DNA of 64,000 bases, from NCBI RefSeq assembly GCF_018320785.1, contig NC_054880.1, forward strand, positions 1,127,738 to 1,191,737, in the 5' to 3' direction. Below the pieces are notes generated by a model, which made no database searches, was not told the origin of the DNA, and saw only the letters and a list, made by a program, of their open reading frames with translations. Below are positions 23,401 to 35,100 of this stretch, piece by piece (within the stretch, counting starts at the first letter, position 1; every line of letters starts with the position of its first letter). This DNA is from Cheilinus undulatus (taxonomy: Eukaryota; Chordata; Actinopteri; Labriformes; Labridae). Made by a program: the position numbers and the translations under genes.

Positions 23401-26400
23401 TTTTTCTGCTCCAGCTTCACAAAAACTTGTGCCACAGACTGAACTGAATGGAATGATAGCCAGGAATGCTGTTGAGAGCATGCTCCCGTTATCAACAGTT
23501 GACTCAGACTCCTTCAGAGCCCTCATTGGCAAAATACCAGGGAGAGCAGGTGCCGGTCCACCATGCAGAAAGACATTTTCTAAGTACATAGATGATGAGT
23601 ATGCTAAAATGAATGCCAAGCTCAAAGGAGGATTTGAAGAATTGGAATATGTCTCTACTACTGCAGACATTTGGACTGCACATAATAAAAGCTATCTTGG
23701 CGTAACTGCCCATTGGATACATCCACATAGCATGGAACGAAAGAAAGCAGCCTTGGCATGCAGACGATTTAAAGGCCGTCATACTCATGACAGTATTGCA
23801 ACTGAACTTGACAACATTCACTCATCCTATGGCATATCCCACAAAATAACATCAACTGTCACGGATGATGGTCTAATTTCATCAAGGCCTTCAAAAAGTA
23901 CCAGCCAGTCGAGGAGGATGAGTCTGGGGATGACGAGGATGAGGTAACTTTTATAAACATTAATGATGTCTTGCAAAACAGTGTTAGTGATGATGATGAT
24001 GATGATGATGCAATTACTTTGCCGCCACATGAGAGATGTGCATCCCTTAAACCTTGTTTCCTGTACTGATGTTGACAAGTGGATACTGTCAAGACCAGAA
24101 ACAAACCAAATGCACGACCAAATGCACAGCCTTATGGAACAAGGCTAGCTGTTCATCTGTGGCTGCAGAGACTGTCGACGATGTCATCGCAAGGAAGCTT
24201 CTAGTCTCTTGCACTACGAGATAGAGCTCGTTTTATGATGCCCTTGCTCGCGTCTGTGAGATCCCTATAGCTGAGCTGAACACCATCTCCTCCAAGTTTG
24301 GGTTGAAAGCCATCACAGAACGGGAGCATCAGTTCCTCAGGGAGTACTGTATGGTAATGAAGCCACTAACAGTAGCCTTAGACATTCTTCAGGGAGAAGA
24401 CAACTGTTTCCATGGCACACCCCTACCCATGCTGGAGACACTGATGTTCAAGACTCTGGACCTGAAGAGTGGTCTGCAAATCCTCGTTGACCTTCCAGAG
24501 GCAGTTGTTACAGTAGGAACTAGTTTTTATCTCTCAATACATTAAATACATCCATACATAATTAAAGAAATATAATGTAAAATGAAATATATTTATAAAC
24601 AAACTCATAATGTGTAATGCTCTGTGTGTGTGTGGATAGTGAGTATAATATGTCCTTTGCATTATATATCATTGCAGGCATTCAAAACAAGATTTGCAGA
24701 GGTGCTGGAAAGCGAGAATGCTGTTTTGGCTGCTGTGACTCTGCCCAGGTTTAAACTACATTGGCTGACACACGGGACAGGAAGGACAGGGCCAAGGCAA
24801 GTCTGCTGGCTGAGTGCCAGAAGAGTACTTGAGATGAAGACCGGCAAACAGGTACTACCAGCACACCAACACGCACTGACTCAACCACAGAGGATGAATT
24901 CTTTTCCTTCGAGGATGAGGATGACACCTCTGCGAAAGTCAAGTTGCAGATTATTTCAAATCAGGAGCTGAAGGGATGGACAGTCTTAATGGATTTCAAC
25001 TAGTAAAGAAAATTTCACTCGAATACAAGGCAGCCATTCCATCCATGCATGGGTGCATGGATGGATGAGTGTTAGGAAAGACTGTATGTATGGAAAGATG
25101 AATATTTAGGAGCTAAAGTTGGATTTGTCCAAGTAATTCATATTTTCAGTACTATTTTAAAAGTACTTCATATTGTTAAACAGTTTTTTTTGTTTTAAAA
25201 AAAAAAAACACTTGAAGAACATCATGTCTACCAGTTGTGTGAAGGTTTGATTTAATTTACACTACAGAGATTTAAAGCACTCCATAGTTAAACTGTTTAC
25301 TTTTATTTATAAGAAAATACTTGAATGGTACAGTTTTTACAGAGAGTTAAAGCCCTTCATACTGTTAAACTGTTTACTTTTATTAAGAAAATACTCCAAC
25401 AGTACAATATGCACAGAGTTAAAAGCACTTCATATTGTTATTTTGGTAAACTGTGTATTTTTGTGATGAAGACAATACTTGAAGTACAGTATGTCTACCA
25501 GTTGTGGACTGTTGAGGTGCAATAAATATTAAAAGTTCCTTGTAAGTACCTGTCTATGCAGTTCTACTCCAAGCAACTGGCTTGTGAAATCTGCTTAGAA
25601 AAAAATCCAAATTCTTAGACATATTTAAACTTAAAAACATAAATAAAAAAGTAACGCAATAGTTACTTTCCCTTGTAACTAGTTACTTTTAAGTGGAGTT
25701 ATTCAGTTACTAACTCAGTTACTTTTTGGGAGAAGTAACTAGTAACTATAACTAATTACTTTTTAAAAGTAACGTGCCCAACACTGGTAATGATCAATAT
25801 AATATAATGAGGGAGGACATGATAGTCAAGGCTTGTAGTTTCCACATAAAGACGTTTCAATAAAGTGAAACGTTTTAACATCTTTTTCCTGCATTTTGAG
25901 TTTCAGACTTGTGAGAATTAAATATTTTGTCCAGCAATCTCACCTCAGAATTCCAGCTTCATTAAACTATCTTGAATCTTTAGTAGGCTTTTGCTAACTA
26001 ATTTTATTTTTATTTACCTGCCCAAGTGGCTGAACCCTGGTCTGAGCCGTTATTAAATGTGCTGCTGCCTGTCTTGGCTAAGACACTCTTGTACATGAGA
26101 TTTATTTATTTATTTATTTTTTATCTCAGTGAGGTTTTAACTTTGATAAAACTTTGTGAAGGTGGCCAGACACTGAAAAAAACAATTTGCTTTCATTTAA
26201 CAGAAATCTGAGCAGAACCAGGTCTGGATAAGATTTAGTGATAGGTTTTCATACTCAGCACTTAGAAAGAGCAGGGCATTGATTTAGTCAAGGATCTTTT
26301 ATATCAGCATGGTTTAGATGTCGACTTGGTAATGAGTTATAATTGCTTTAAACTCGTGTGTCTGACCTGGGAATGCTAACGGTGCTGTTGTACTAAATTC

Positions 26401-26715
26401 AACACTTTTAATAAATGCAATATCCATTTATATCATGGTTTTTATGGTGTGCTGGTTTTATGTGATTGTTTTTAAAGCAGTGCTGTTTTCAGATGTACTA
26501 TTCTATTTTATTCTATTCTAGTGGTCTGACTGTTATTCTTGGTTTGATCTTTTTGTTCATAGCTGAAGCTAACCTAAAGGTGAGATGCAGAGGAGCCTTA
26601 CCGGTTCAAAAGTCGACAGAGGGGTGACCAGAGCTCTGCATTCTTCATCACTGGTAGCAGAGCTGCTCAGGAACGAGCCAAGGATCAGGAAAAGAGCACT
26701 GAGCCCCAGATTCAT
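18353..26715 (-). CDS. Gene B: type I lipocalin (PSTBP/A1AG-like), 205 aa, shortened C-terminus
   Basis: Exons: 26715-26602, 22482-22334, 21343-21279, 18819-18658, 18571-18467, 18375-18353. Phases 0, 2, 1, 1, 1. The signal peptide [20 protein letters not shown] is followed by [12 protein letters not shown]. Exon 2 opens [14 protein letters not shown] (G-x-W). Exon 3 has [16 protein letters not shown]. Exon 4 has [16 protein letters not shown] with an NFT sequon and ends YRAFYLMG. Exon 5 has [16 protein letters not shown]. Exon 6 encodes only EYCEKQG before TAA. Gene C reads on through an Asp/Asn-rich tail at that point, and in B a similar acidic tail lies just out of frame, so a small indel seems to have removed it. 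The core fold and Cys are kept, so the protein may still be made. Intron 1 contains a decayed hAT. The gene is a close paralog of gene C. Confidence 0.87.
19100..19350. repeat. Interspersed repeat R1 fragment in gene B intron 3
   Basis: Contains CAGCCTGCCATTGGTTGTCA, then AAGATGGTGGCTAATGCTAA and CTGGAAAGTCACCAAAGTTT. The same order of motifs occurs at 32955-33190 (gene C intron 3) and 58435-58700. The family is unknown to me. Confidence 0.6.
20441..20472. repeat. Poly(A) tract
   Basis: About 32 consecutive A in gene B intron 3. Shorter, interrupted A-rich tracts lie at 19408-19456 and 20875-20890. Confidence 0.95.
21660..22130. repeat. Repeat block in gene B intron 2, partly R1-related
   Basis: Absent from the equivalent intron of gene C, which jumps from CACTTTAAAAAACAG (34434) to TTTACCTGTATG. 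The stretch 21895-22010 (AATATTTCACTACTTTCTGG onward) is similar to 58845-58955. A 145-codon plus-strand reading frame covers it but has no family motif, so I treat it as repeat and not gene. Confidence 0.5.
22740..25786 (+). mobile_element. Degenerate hAT element in gene B intron 1
   Basis: The right end, read inward on the minus strand, is CAGTGTTGGGCACGTTACTT, followed by alternating GTTAC/GTAAC motifs typical of a fish hAT terminus. Gene C intron 1 lacks it: GTAATGAC-CAATATAATATAAT is continuous at 36846 there, whereas in B GTAATGAT follows the terminus. I could not find the left terminus, so the left border is approximate. It carries the transposase remnant described separately. Confidence 0.72.
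23091..24965 (+). pseudogene. BED-finger hAT transposase pseudogene
   Basis: It starts [15 protein letters not shown], then a BED-type zinc finger with CTLC and HLSTAH spacing, ending at a stop at 23391. A second frame from about 23429 has AASNAVES-like sequence ([19 protein letters not shown]), [33 protein letters not shown] and [13 protein letters not shown]. Later pieces include [12 protein letters not shown] (about 24050) and [20 protein letters not shown] (about 24320). A likely intron runs from GTAGGA (about 24511) to GCAG (24678), followed by [28 protein letters not shown]. Frameshifts and stops rule out a working enzyme. Confidence 0.82.
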
Positions 26716-26819
26716 GATGCTGCAGTGGTTTAGCTTCAGAGTCTGACAGGGAGAAAACAGCAGGCAGGTAGCTTTTCTCTCACAAAGCTGAATGACTGCT
26801 CCTCACAGAGCCACTCGAC

Positions 26820-26826
26820 TTTTATA
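26820..26826 (-). promoter_or_regulatory. TATA box of gene B
   Basis: TATAAAA on the minus strand, 105 bp upstream of the gene B ATG, in the same context as gene C. Confidence 0.78.
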
Positions 26827-26829
26827 GAA

Positions 26830-29800
26830 GTGGGGATGGCTTATACAGTTCCAAGTGTTGTTACGTTCTCTATTTACCCAAGCGCTTTTTTTGAAACGTT
26901 TTTTTCTTAGGATTTGGTAAGCATTGGCTTAATCCACCCATCTCCCTCTTCAGGTGAAAGGAGATTCCAGGGGTTTCTATGAAACATTTCAATGAACTTG
27001 CTTGTGTAACACATTTTTATGAACCTTATTTCAGTTTATATTCATGGCCTGAATCCAACTGGGGACATTTAACACATCAGACATACCCAGGAGATTAAAA
27101 CACTGTTTTTATTTGTACATTTTAGCAGCTATAAAGGCTACAGCCTCTCTTTCTGACTTGTCTTGTCTTTTGCTTTGCAGCCTTTTGTCCCAGCAGACAA
27201 ATATTGACAGATTTTAACTCGGCCTTGGTTTCCCAGTACGCACAAATACAGATAATTTAGTTCATTATAGAACTGCCGACTCATCAACACTGACCCATGG
27301 CCTTACCTCCACCTTTGCTAGTGTGATTTCCTCCATGGTATTGATTATGAGCGTTAAATTCTGAATGCATGCCACCATTCATATCAACAACAGAAAAGTA
27401 CCTCCAATGCTTTCTTTTCAAAAATCTATTGTGACTGTCTTTTTGTGATTTTTTTTTCCACCTTTTGCTCAGATTTATCTGCAATTAAGATTTGGTTAGC
27501 CATTAAGAGACTACATTTTGCTACATTTGTTTTACTGGCAGCACTTTATTCTAGTGGTTATGTGGTATTGTTATAGTAATAAATTTAATTATGTGGTTAT
27601 TTCCCAAAAATAAGGTGGCAGTTAACTAGTAAGAAGTTTGCATTTTCCAAAGTAATACATTTGAAATTTGATAATGCTATGGATGTCAACAGATTATTTT
27701 TTTAAATCTCGATTGATCCCATTCATAAGAGTTTTATCATGATTTTAGGAAGTTTGAGTGAACCTAAGTTTAACAACCTTACAGCTGACAGGCCATCGCG
27801 ACCCCCCTGAAATCTCTGGCACCCCCCCAAGGGGCTCCTGGACCCCAGACTAGGAGCCATGGAATAGACCATGAAAAAATGAACTTTTTATGGAATGAAA
27901 ATTAATTAAAAGAATATTTTATGGTTCCAACGTCTTCTGACGTGTCCACTGAGCTGTCTGTAAGTCTTTTTTTTTTTTTTTTTTTTTAAATGAGAGATTA
28001 AGAGGCAGTGATGTCCTTCTTTAACATCTCTGTGACTGCAGGGAAATGCTGACATGCCTTAAACCAAAGAGTGTGGAAGAGGACAATAAAGCATGTCGCA
28101 AAAAAAATAGTGCCCTAATTGTGGACCTTGATTAATCACAAATAACTTTAATGTTAAAATAGTATTTAGTAAGAATTCAGCAATGATCAAGTCCTTCCTT
28201 TATATTATAGCAATTCTTTGTAATTATGTTGGATTTTATCAAGTCAATTCTCATAAATACGATTTTAATTTTCTATGCTAGCTCCTTGATAATTCTTGGA
28301 AAGGACTTTATTTTGGCCCACTAAATTAAAACCCTAACCCTTAAAGTGGGTCCTTCCTGATGTTTTTTTTTTTTTTTGTTTTGTTTTGTTTTGTTTTGTT
28401 TTGGGTTTTTTTGTTACATTTTAGGGTTAGGGGTTTGGGTAAAAAACCACCTAGCTGAAAATTATTCAGGAAGGACTGTCTTTATTTTATTGGGCCCCAA
28501 TAACCTGTTATTGTTATATTACTGTAGTGATATTAGAATCTTACCAAGTTATAACTTAAAATATTGTAAAATGAAGCAAGTGTTTACCTAGTAAGAATTT
28601 ATTGATTATAAGTAATTCGTTGTAATTTTTGGAAGTTCTCTTTAATTAGCTGGTATTTTCCTAAATCATTTTGTATAAATAAGATGTAACATTTCTATGC
28701 ACGTTACATCATCATTCCCAGGTAATTACTTTATTTTTGCCCGCTAAATTGAAGAGAGATATTCCTGATAGATTTTCATGTCATTTTAGGGTTAGGGTAA
28801 ACTACCACTTTTGTTTAACATGAAGAGCTTATGATAATTTGGTGCTCAAGGCTTAAATCCATTCTACCTCCATGCATTAGCTTCAGATGGGCTTAAAGAG
28901 AGCAGAGGTTAGATCGCTCTTTGGCCTCAGACAAACTAGTCATTACCTTCTGATTCACTGCCTCAGGATTTTATCATTCATTCTACATTTTTTCTTTTAA
29001 AGAACATTTTTCTCTCTTTTTTAACCCCTCCATGTCTATGGGATCTGACATGATCCTTTCGGCCCAGAGCAGGGTAAGCAGGGTGAGCTGTGTTGCACCT
29101 TAACCTGGTCTCTCCTGTGGTTAAAAGGACATCTTAGGTTTTGTTTGAAGGATTTTTTGAGGACATTGTTTGGTTTGTACAACAAACATTTGCAGATTTG
29201 TTGAATTACCCTTGGTTGCCCACACACGCACACAATTACTCAAAGTGCACACAGATATTTGCAGGACAGAGTACAATGTGAGGTAAGGTCATCTTAAGAC
29301 ATGTCTTTAAAAATATTCATCTGGTACTAATTTAAAGGAGTGAGAGACAATTCAGTTATGTGTAATAGTTACATAAAGTTTGATGAAAACACCTTTTTCA
29401 GCCTTTCATTGTGTTAAATCAGCTAAATCCCAAACTCACACTCATAGACTCACTGACTTAAGGTAAGTACGAGTGCTTCTTCAGTTTCTTCAAGGATGGT
29501 GAAGCGTGGGTGCTGGTGTAGCTCAGTTGGAGGCTGGGGTCCCCAATGCTCTGGTCATGAGTTATTATCCATATTTCCTCTCTATAGCTGTCCTATCATA
29601 ATCAAGGCAAAAATCCACCCCAAAATATTATCTTAGAGAATGCTGAAGCTACTCTTTCTCCTAGTAGACCACAGATTGGATAAAGAGCTCACAAGCTAGC
29701 AGGGTCACCAGGTTTGGTAAGCTCCGAAGAAGGTTTGAATTTATGTACAGGTTATATCTTACAACTTAATGTTCTGATTAAAAAGAAATATATGGGGTGC

Positions 29801-30190
29801 AGACATAATAATAATAATCATAATAATCATAATTGTATTTATAAAGCACTTTTAAAGTGCTGTAGACAGACATTGCTTGGTTTTTAGATAATGTGTCCAC
29901 CATCTTCACCTCTGACCAAGGCCGCCCATAAGGGGGGATAAAGGGGGCCCAGAAAAATGGGGGCCCAATTAGGTCAGGAAATCTATGGTCCATTGTAAAG
30001 TTAAGCTGTGTTAACCATATTCTACATTTAAGCTGAATAAGGGCCCTATGATTTCACCATTAACGTAAACGTGGAAATTGACCAATAAAAATTTAATCTA
30101 CTATTTAACGAGGAAATCGTCAGAATTGAGAGAATTTGACTGAAATGCTGTGGGTTTTTTTAGAAAAAGGAATGTATATGTGGGCTATAT
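26830..30190. repeat. 5' flank of gene B, segmentally duplicated with 38220-40850
   Basis: Collinear with the 5' flank of gene C. Landmarks shared in order are: ACACATTTTTATGAAC, GCAGCTATAAAGGCTACAGC, ATGCATGCCACCATTCATAT, CATGCATTAGCTTCAGATGG, TGGGATCTGACATGATCC, a tRNA-SINE, and CCTCTGACCAAGGC. The B copy additionally has T-rich and AACCCTAACCC-containing sequence around 27960-28800. No gene is supported. Short reading frames conserved between the two copies are explained by the duplication. Confidence 0.75.
29510..29630 (+). mobile_element. tRNA-derived SINE copy in B flank
   Basis: A-box-like TGTAGCTCAGTTGGAGG, a weak B-box region, and a CCATATTTCCTCTCTATAGC / CTGTCCTATCATAATC tail related to the SINE at 4323-4482. 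The same insertion is present at 40072-40190, so it predates the duplication. Confidence 0.65.
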
Positions 30191-30260
30191 GTTCCGGGGA
30201 TCACGATAATATTGATACAGTGCGATATGAGCAGGACAATTTATTGTGATGTTTATAGGT
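30040..30260. mobile_element. Truncated TIR-element terminus
   Basis: Begins GGGCCCTATGATTTCACCAT, matching the left end of the element at 40696. After about 150 bp it switches to ACGATAATATTGATACAGTG / GAGCAGGACAATTTATTG, which resembles the nested element at 41702. It then meets the hAT-flanking block, so most of the original insertion has been deleted. Confidence 0.55.
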
Positions 30261-30375
30261 AAATACTATGCACAGTGCCACTTTATCACACATGACATTT
30301 TTCAGCAAGAACATCAACAATCTCATCTTTTACAGCACGAATGCATACTGGTACACTGTACCTTACATTCATTAC

Positions 30376-31770
30376 AAGGGATGCACGATATTGGATTTTT
30401 GCTGATATCTGATACGCCGATATTTTAAAACTCATTTTGGTCGATACGATACCAACATTTAATTATATTTTTTCCACTGTAAAAAACACCAATTCCATCC
30501 TGCACTACAAATACTTTAAAAAAAATATTGGTAGTCTATTTTTTTAAACAGAGAAAACATTTTGAGCGGGGAAGGTTTACGCTCAAAACCTGTTGGGTGT
30601 TGGAACGGCGTTGGTTACATCTGCGGCGGTTGCCATGATAATTTTGAACAAAAGACAAAGGAAACGGACGATAGTTCAGGGGCAAAGTCCGTATGTATAG
30701 CAGAAGCCATGTTTAAGGGTATAAACATGATGATAAGAAAAGTCTCGTCTCCTCTACTGTACATGTACCATGCCCTGTTGTCTCGGAGTGACTGGTCATG
30801 TGACATCGTATGTCACATCCTGTGACTTGTAAATGCAGAAAAAGTGTTTCCATTGCACTTTTGCGATGTATTTCTATATTGAAACGTCTGAAAACCGTCC
30901 TCATGAGAGCGTAAAAACTGTTTTGCGATATTTGAGAGGTTTTTCTAAATTCAGGTGTTTCCATTAACAGTTTTTTATTGCGCTATTTACATTTTGCACA
31001 TTTCCAAGTGTAATGGAAACACAGCTAGTGACACCCACATCTCCAATGCTCGAGATAAAGCATCTTCGTGCACAGCCAGAGATCTATCGGGAGACTTGGC
31101 ACACAGAAGTCTGTTGTTGCTTTTGCCATGTTTTGCTCACTGTCACATGGGACGACATGCACGTTCTTTATCTCTGTTTTTCATATTCGAAACATGTTAT
31201 CAAAAGTGGCTGCTGAGTGAGCACTCCTGTGAGTGCAGGACAGGCTTTTTAAGAGTGAAATCCTCATATCCCCTGAGGCAGTGAGACTCATGCTAACAGG
31301 ATGAACATTTGATGCCCATATATCGGTGGTGAAGCTAATATGTTTAGCTTTAATGACAAGCTTCTCTATGTGACTGGAAACAAAGTTCTGCAGTTCAGGT
31401 AAGGCTGTAAGCGCCTGCTAGGTATAACGCAGCGGAGCTTTAAATGCATCATTAGCCTGTGGAAGCCCATATATTCTACCACACTGAAAGGCCTTTTTTA
31501 GATGCAAAATTAAAATGATGGCGTTAAAGGTGTGTTGTTGAGTCCTCTTCGCATCACATGTACTTTACAAGCGATGCAAACACTTATGCTACACAGCCGA
31601 GATGTTGAGTCTGCTGTTGCTTCATGACGGCGTCATCGCGTGCGCTTCTGACGTCAGATTATCAGCCGTACAGATTGGCGTTAATTTTATCATCCGCCGA
31701 TACCGAAAATTAACTGTATAAGCTATTATCAGCTGATACAGACATACTGCCGATAATATCGTACATCCCT
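30376..31770. mobile_element. hAT element copy 2, internally deleted
   Basis: Same left end (AAGGGATGCACGATATTGG) and flank TTCATTAC as the element at 13098. The right end is GTACATCCCT followed by ATCCTTAC. The nested 618-bp element has lost its left part, the sequence jumping near 30555 into GGGGAAGGTTTACGCTCAAA, but keeps its right end at about 31024. The shared flanks indicate locus duplication, not a separate insertion. Confidence 0.7.
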
Positions 31771-32088
31771 ATCCTTACCCACCAAAAATATTTAAATAAT
31801 CACCAAATTCACCAATCTTATGAATGATATTAACAACACAGCAGCCTAAACTATCTCCTGACTCTAGATTTGAGTTTCACTTTTGGTTGGACGAGCATTA
31901 AGTTTAAGTCAAAGTTAACCTTCAGGAAAAGTATTAATGACCCCAAAACACTTACTGGAAGCACTCCTGTCCTGAATGAAATCCTTCATTCTTCTGCCTG
32001 TCTCAGGTGGAATCTTGAAGTTGTACCTCTCTGTGTTTAAAAGACTGAAAATAAAAACACAGTCCACATGTTTTAAGGTTAAAGTCGG

Positions 32089-32094
32089 TTTATT
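32089..32094 (-). promoter_or_regulatory. Poly(A) signal of gene C
   Basis: AATAAA on the minus strand, about 43 bp downstream of the gene C stop. Confidence 0.7.
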
Positions 32095-32136
32095 TCTTTA
32101 CTTCAACATTTCAGGCTGACTTCAGCTCAAGATGGC

Positions 32137-35100
32137 CTAGTTGTCATTGTCGTTATCTTGTTTCTCGCAGTACTCTGTAACATAAACAAAAGAGGATTTA
32201 GTTCTATCTGAAATCAAACATCATAATTAGATAATTTGATCAGATAGGTTTGAGTGTTATTCACCGCTGTCGGGCCTGAGGACGAAGTCGGGTTCTCCTG
32301 TGAAACCCAGACATCTTGCCTGCTTCATGGCATGTGCAAAGTCTGAGGGCTTGATGGAGTTTCCTTTGACTGGAAACAGAAATATTATGAAATTAAAATG
32401 ATGTTCTAGTCTGGATTTTATAGAGGTTATTTTCTCCCTGACTTGTTGAACCTACCCATCAGGTAGAAAGCCCGATAGTATTTGACCTGTGAAATGGTTT
32501 GAGGGTCTGGATTGTCTCTACTGTTGACTATAATGTCGTTGTTTCTTGCGTTAATCAGGTAGAGCAGACAGTCTTCACAGGTTGGCAGAGGGTGGTATGT
32601 GCAGGTGAAGTTGGACTCTAAAAAGAGACACAAAAAATCCTTTCAATCTGAAATAAGATATCTCCTGGTCAAATTTCCAGCGATTCTTCCAACCTGAATG
32701 TACTCCAGTGTTGAATAGATCTGACCCTGGCTCAGAGCAGAAATGTTTTGAGCAGACATTTAGACTGATCTACGCTCAAATTCATGTTTTGAAGAATGAA
32801 CTGATTTAACTTTGCTTACACACAACACTGGTCCTGATTGGTTGTTGATGAGACTGAGACTGAACAATGACTTCCTTAAAACTGCTCGGATCAAGTCTTA
32901 TGACCAACTTATTGCGTTAATTTTTGTTTGCAACTTCGGAACTGCACTGAAAGTCGTTAGCTGTAAGGCACGTGACGGGACAGCCTGCCATTGGTTGTCA
33001 TAGCCCATGTGACATCTGCTTTGGGAACTGAAGATGGTGGCTAAAGCTAAGCTAGCAAAAGAAACAATCAAAAATTGATTAATCGGAATTATTGGTGCAG
33101 ATTTAATTTTCAGATGCCCTGGAAAGTCACCAAATTTACAGACTCACCAGGAAAGCTACAGTAAGAGCTATGAAAGCAAGGAAAGCATCATTAGAAATAA
33201 ACCTGCTAACAGTTGCATATATCTGCTGACCCATTTCAAGATCTCTGTCCATTGTATCCCCCAGATACTGGGCAAAGGGTTTTAGAATTAGCTTGAGAAA
33301 GGACAGACCCATACTCAGGCTGTTCCAGCCTCCCTGGGGTCCAAAAACAAGGACCAAGTATGGAGCCCTGGAGAGCTCCATATGGAAGTAGAGACGAAAT
33401 GATAACCGTGATAAAATTTCCACATGGTTATCATACCGTTCTTATTTTAATAATCCTAATAACTGTTAGCGCTAACCAGCGCTAATAGCTCTAGTTTAGC
33501 GTCAGTGCTTGACTATTTTTCTGCATGAAATAAAGAATAAAACAACACTAAAAGCTTTTCTTGCTGGGAAAAAAGTTTTCCCCTCTTCTGCTGACCTGCT
33601 TTGGCATGCTTTGGTTGGTTGTGCTATGAGTGGTTGTATACGAGGCCTGCCAGTGGAGTGATTAGCTGGGACCTAGCCACAGCAGCAGTTTTGTCAGAAC
33701 TGGACATTTCTTTATTAAAACAAGCACAGAGACCAACACTGAAAGCTTCTCATGATAGAAACGATGTTTTTGATCTTCTCCTGGTCTGCTTTGGTACGGT
33801 TTGTGACCGTTATGGGTGGGGTTCGTTGGTGTGTCTCCAATGGCTGCTGCCGTGGCAACCATTAGTTTGCATATAGCTCATTGCATGTCATTTAATGACT
33901 TAATTATTTGTCTTTTGTTTGGAGAACCTCTGATTGTCTGACTAAGAGAACGACCACTGACAGCTCTGGTATTCTACCCCATTAGGGGACTTACTGTCCA
34001 TTATGGCGGAGTTGTAATGAAGAGTCATGGGGAAAGTTCCGTACTTGCAGTATGTATGACTGGAAAATAGAAAGGAGAAAATTAGAGTTTAGATATTTCA
34101 TACAAAAAGGTCACAAGTGTTCAACATTACATTATAAAGCCACTACTGACAGTTCATCTTAACCAACGAATGCAAAAGTCAGACTCTGTTCTGATTTATC
34201 ACATAGGAGGTCGTGTTTTTCATTTGTAGTTACTACAACTGTAAAAAATGTACACTCTAATAGAATCTGCCATGTTTGTAAACAGGTTGTTTTCAATCAT
34301 GTGATCCAGATTGCCTGTTGGGGTCAGGAAGTGGGGGACAGCCTGTAGGAATGAATGAATGTAGTTCTTAACAGTTATAAATGGACCTCTATGCAGCCAT
34401 TATCAGAGAACTTCTACATTGAATGCGATCCTTACACTTTAAAAAACAGATTTACCTGTATGTATGTAGAACAGAGCTGTTTGAGTCATAGCTGATCCTA
34501 ATGGAATGATCAGGAGTTCAGCTGGGACCAGTATATTGATGTTGTCTTTTAAGGGAAACCTCCGTTTGCTCATGATTCATGCAGATTTTTGTTACTGGTG
34601 AGATTGTATGGGTGATACTTACTGCTTGATCCCAATGAGCTGTTGATATACTGGATGTGAATCAGATCCCGTTTTGATGTACTCAATCCACTGGGTCTCA
34701 GTTGTCTTGAACAATTCTTGATGTGGTTTACTGTCAATGAAGCCCAAAACAAAGTTCCACCTTCCCAGTTGCTGCAGAAGAACATCAAGTTAGTGAAGTA
34801 GAAAGACGCAAATATTGGCAGTTCATGCAAGCAGGGCTGAGCTGGACTACTGCTTCATTGGCACTATTCTAAGTGGCGTGTTTTTAACACATTAGCCCTT
34901 TTTGCTCCCTTTATCCACGCCAGACCACCTCTTGGAATTTTGCAGCACATCTTAAAACCATCTATCGGTTATCTACACCTGATACTAGATACTAGACAAG
35001 GGGGTTCACCCTTGTTTAGTCAGGCTAACAGGCTGCACTGCCTACATATACTTGAGTGAAAGTGCTGGGAGCTACAGTCTCAGTCACTAGATTTACTTCT

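Noticed and set aside
29036..29233. Similar 65-codon minus-strand frames at 29036-29233 and 39597-39794
   Set aside because: Their conservation is explained by recent segmental duplication; no domain or transcript signal is seen.
33136..33423. Minus-strand frame of 95 codons in gene C intron 3
   Set aside because: Hydrophobic but without any motif, and it overlaps repeat R1.
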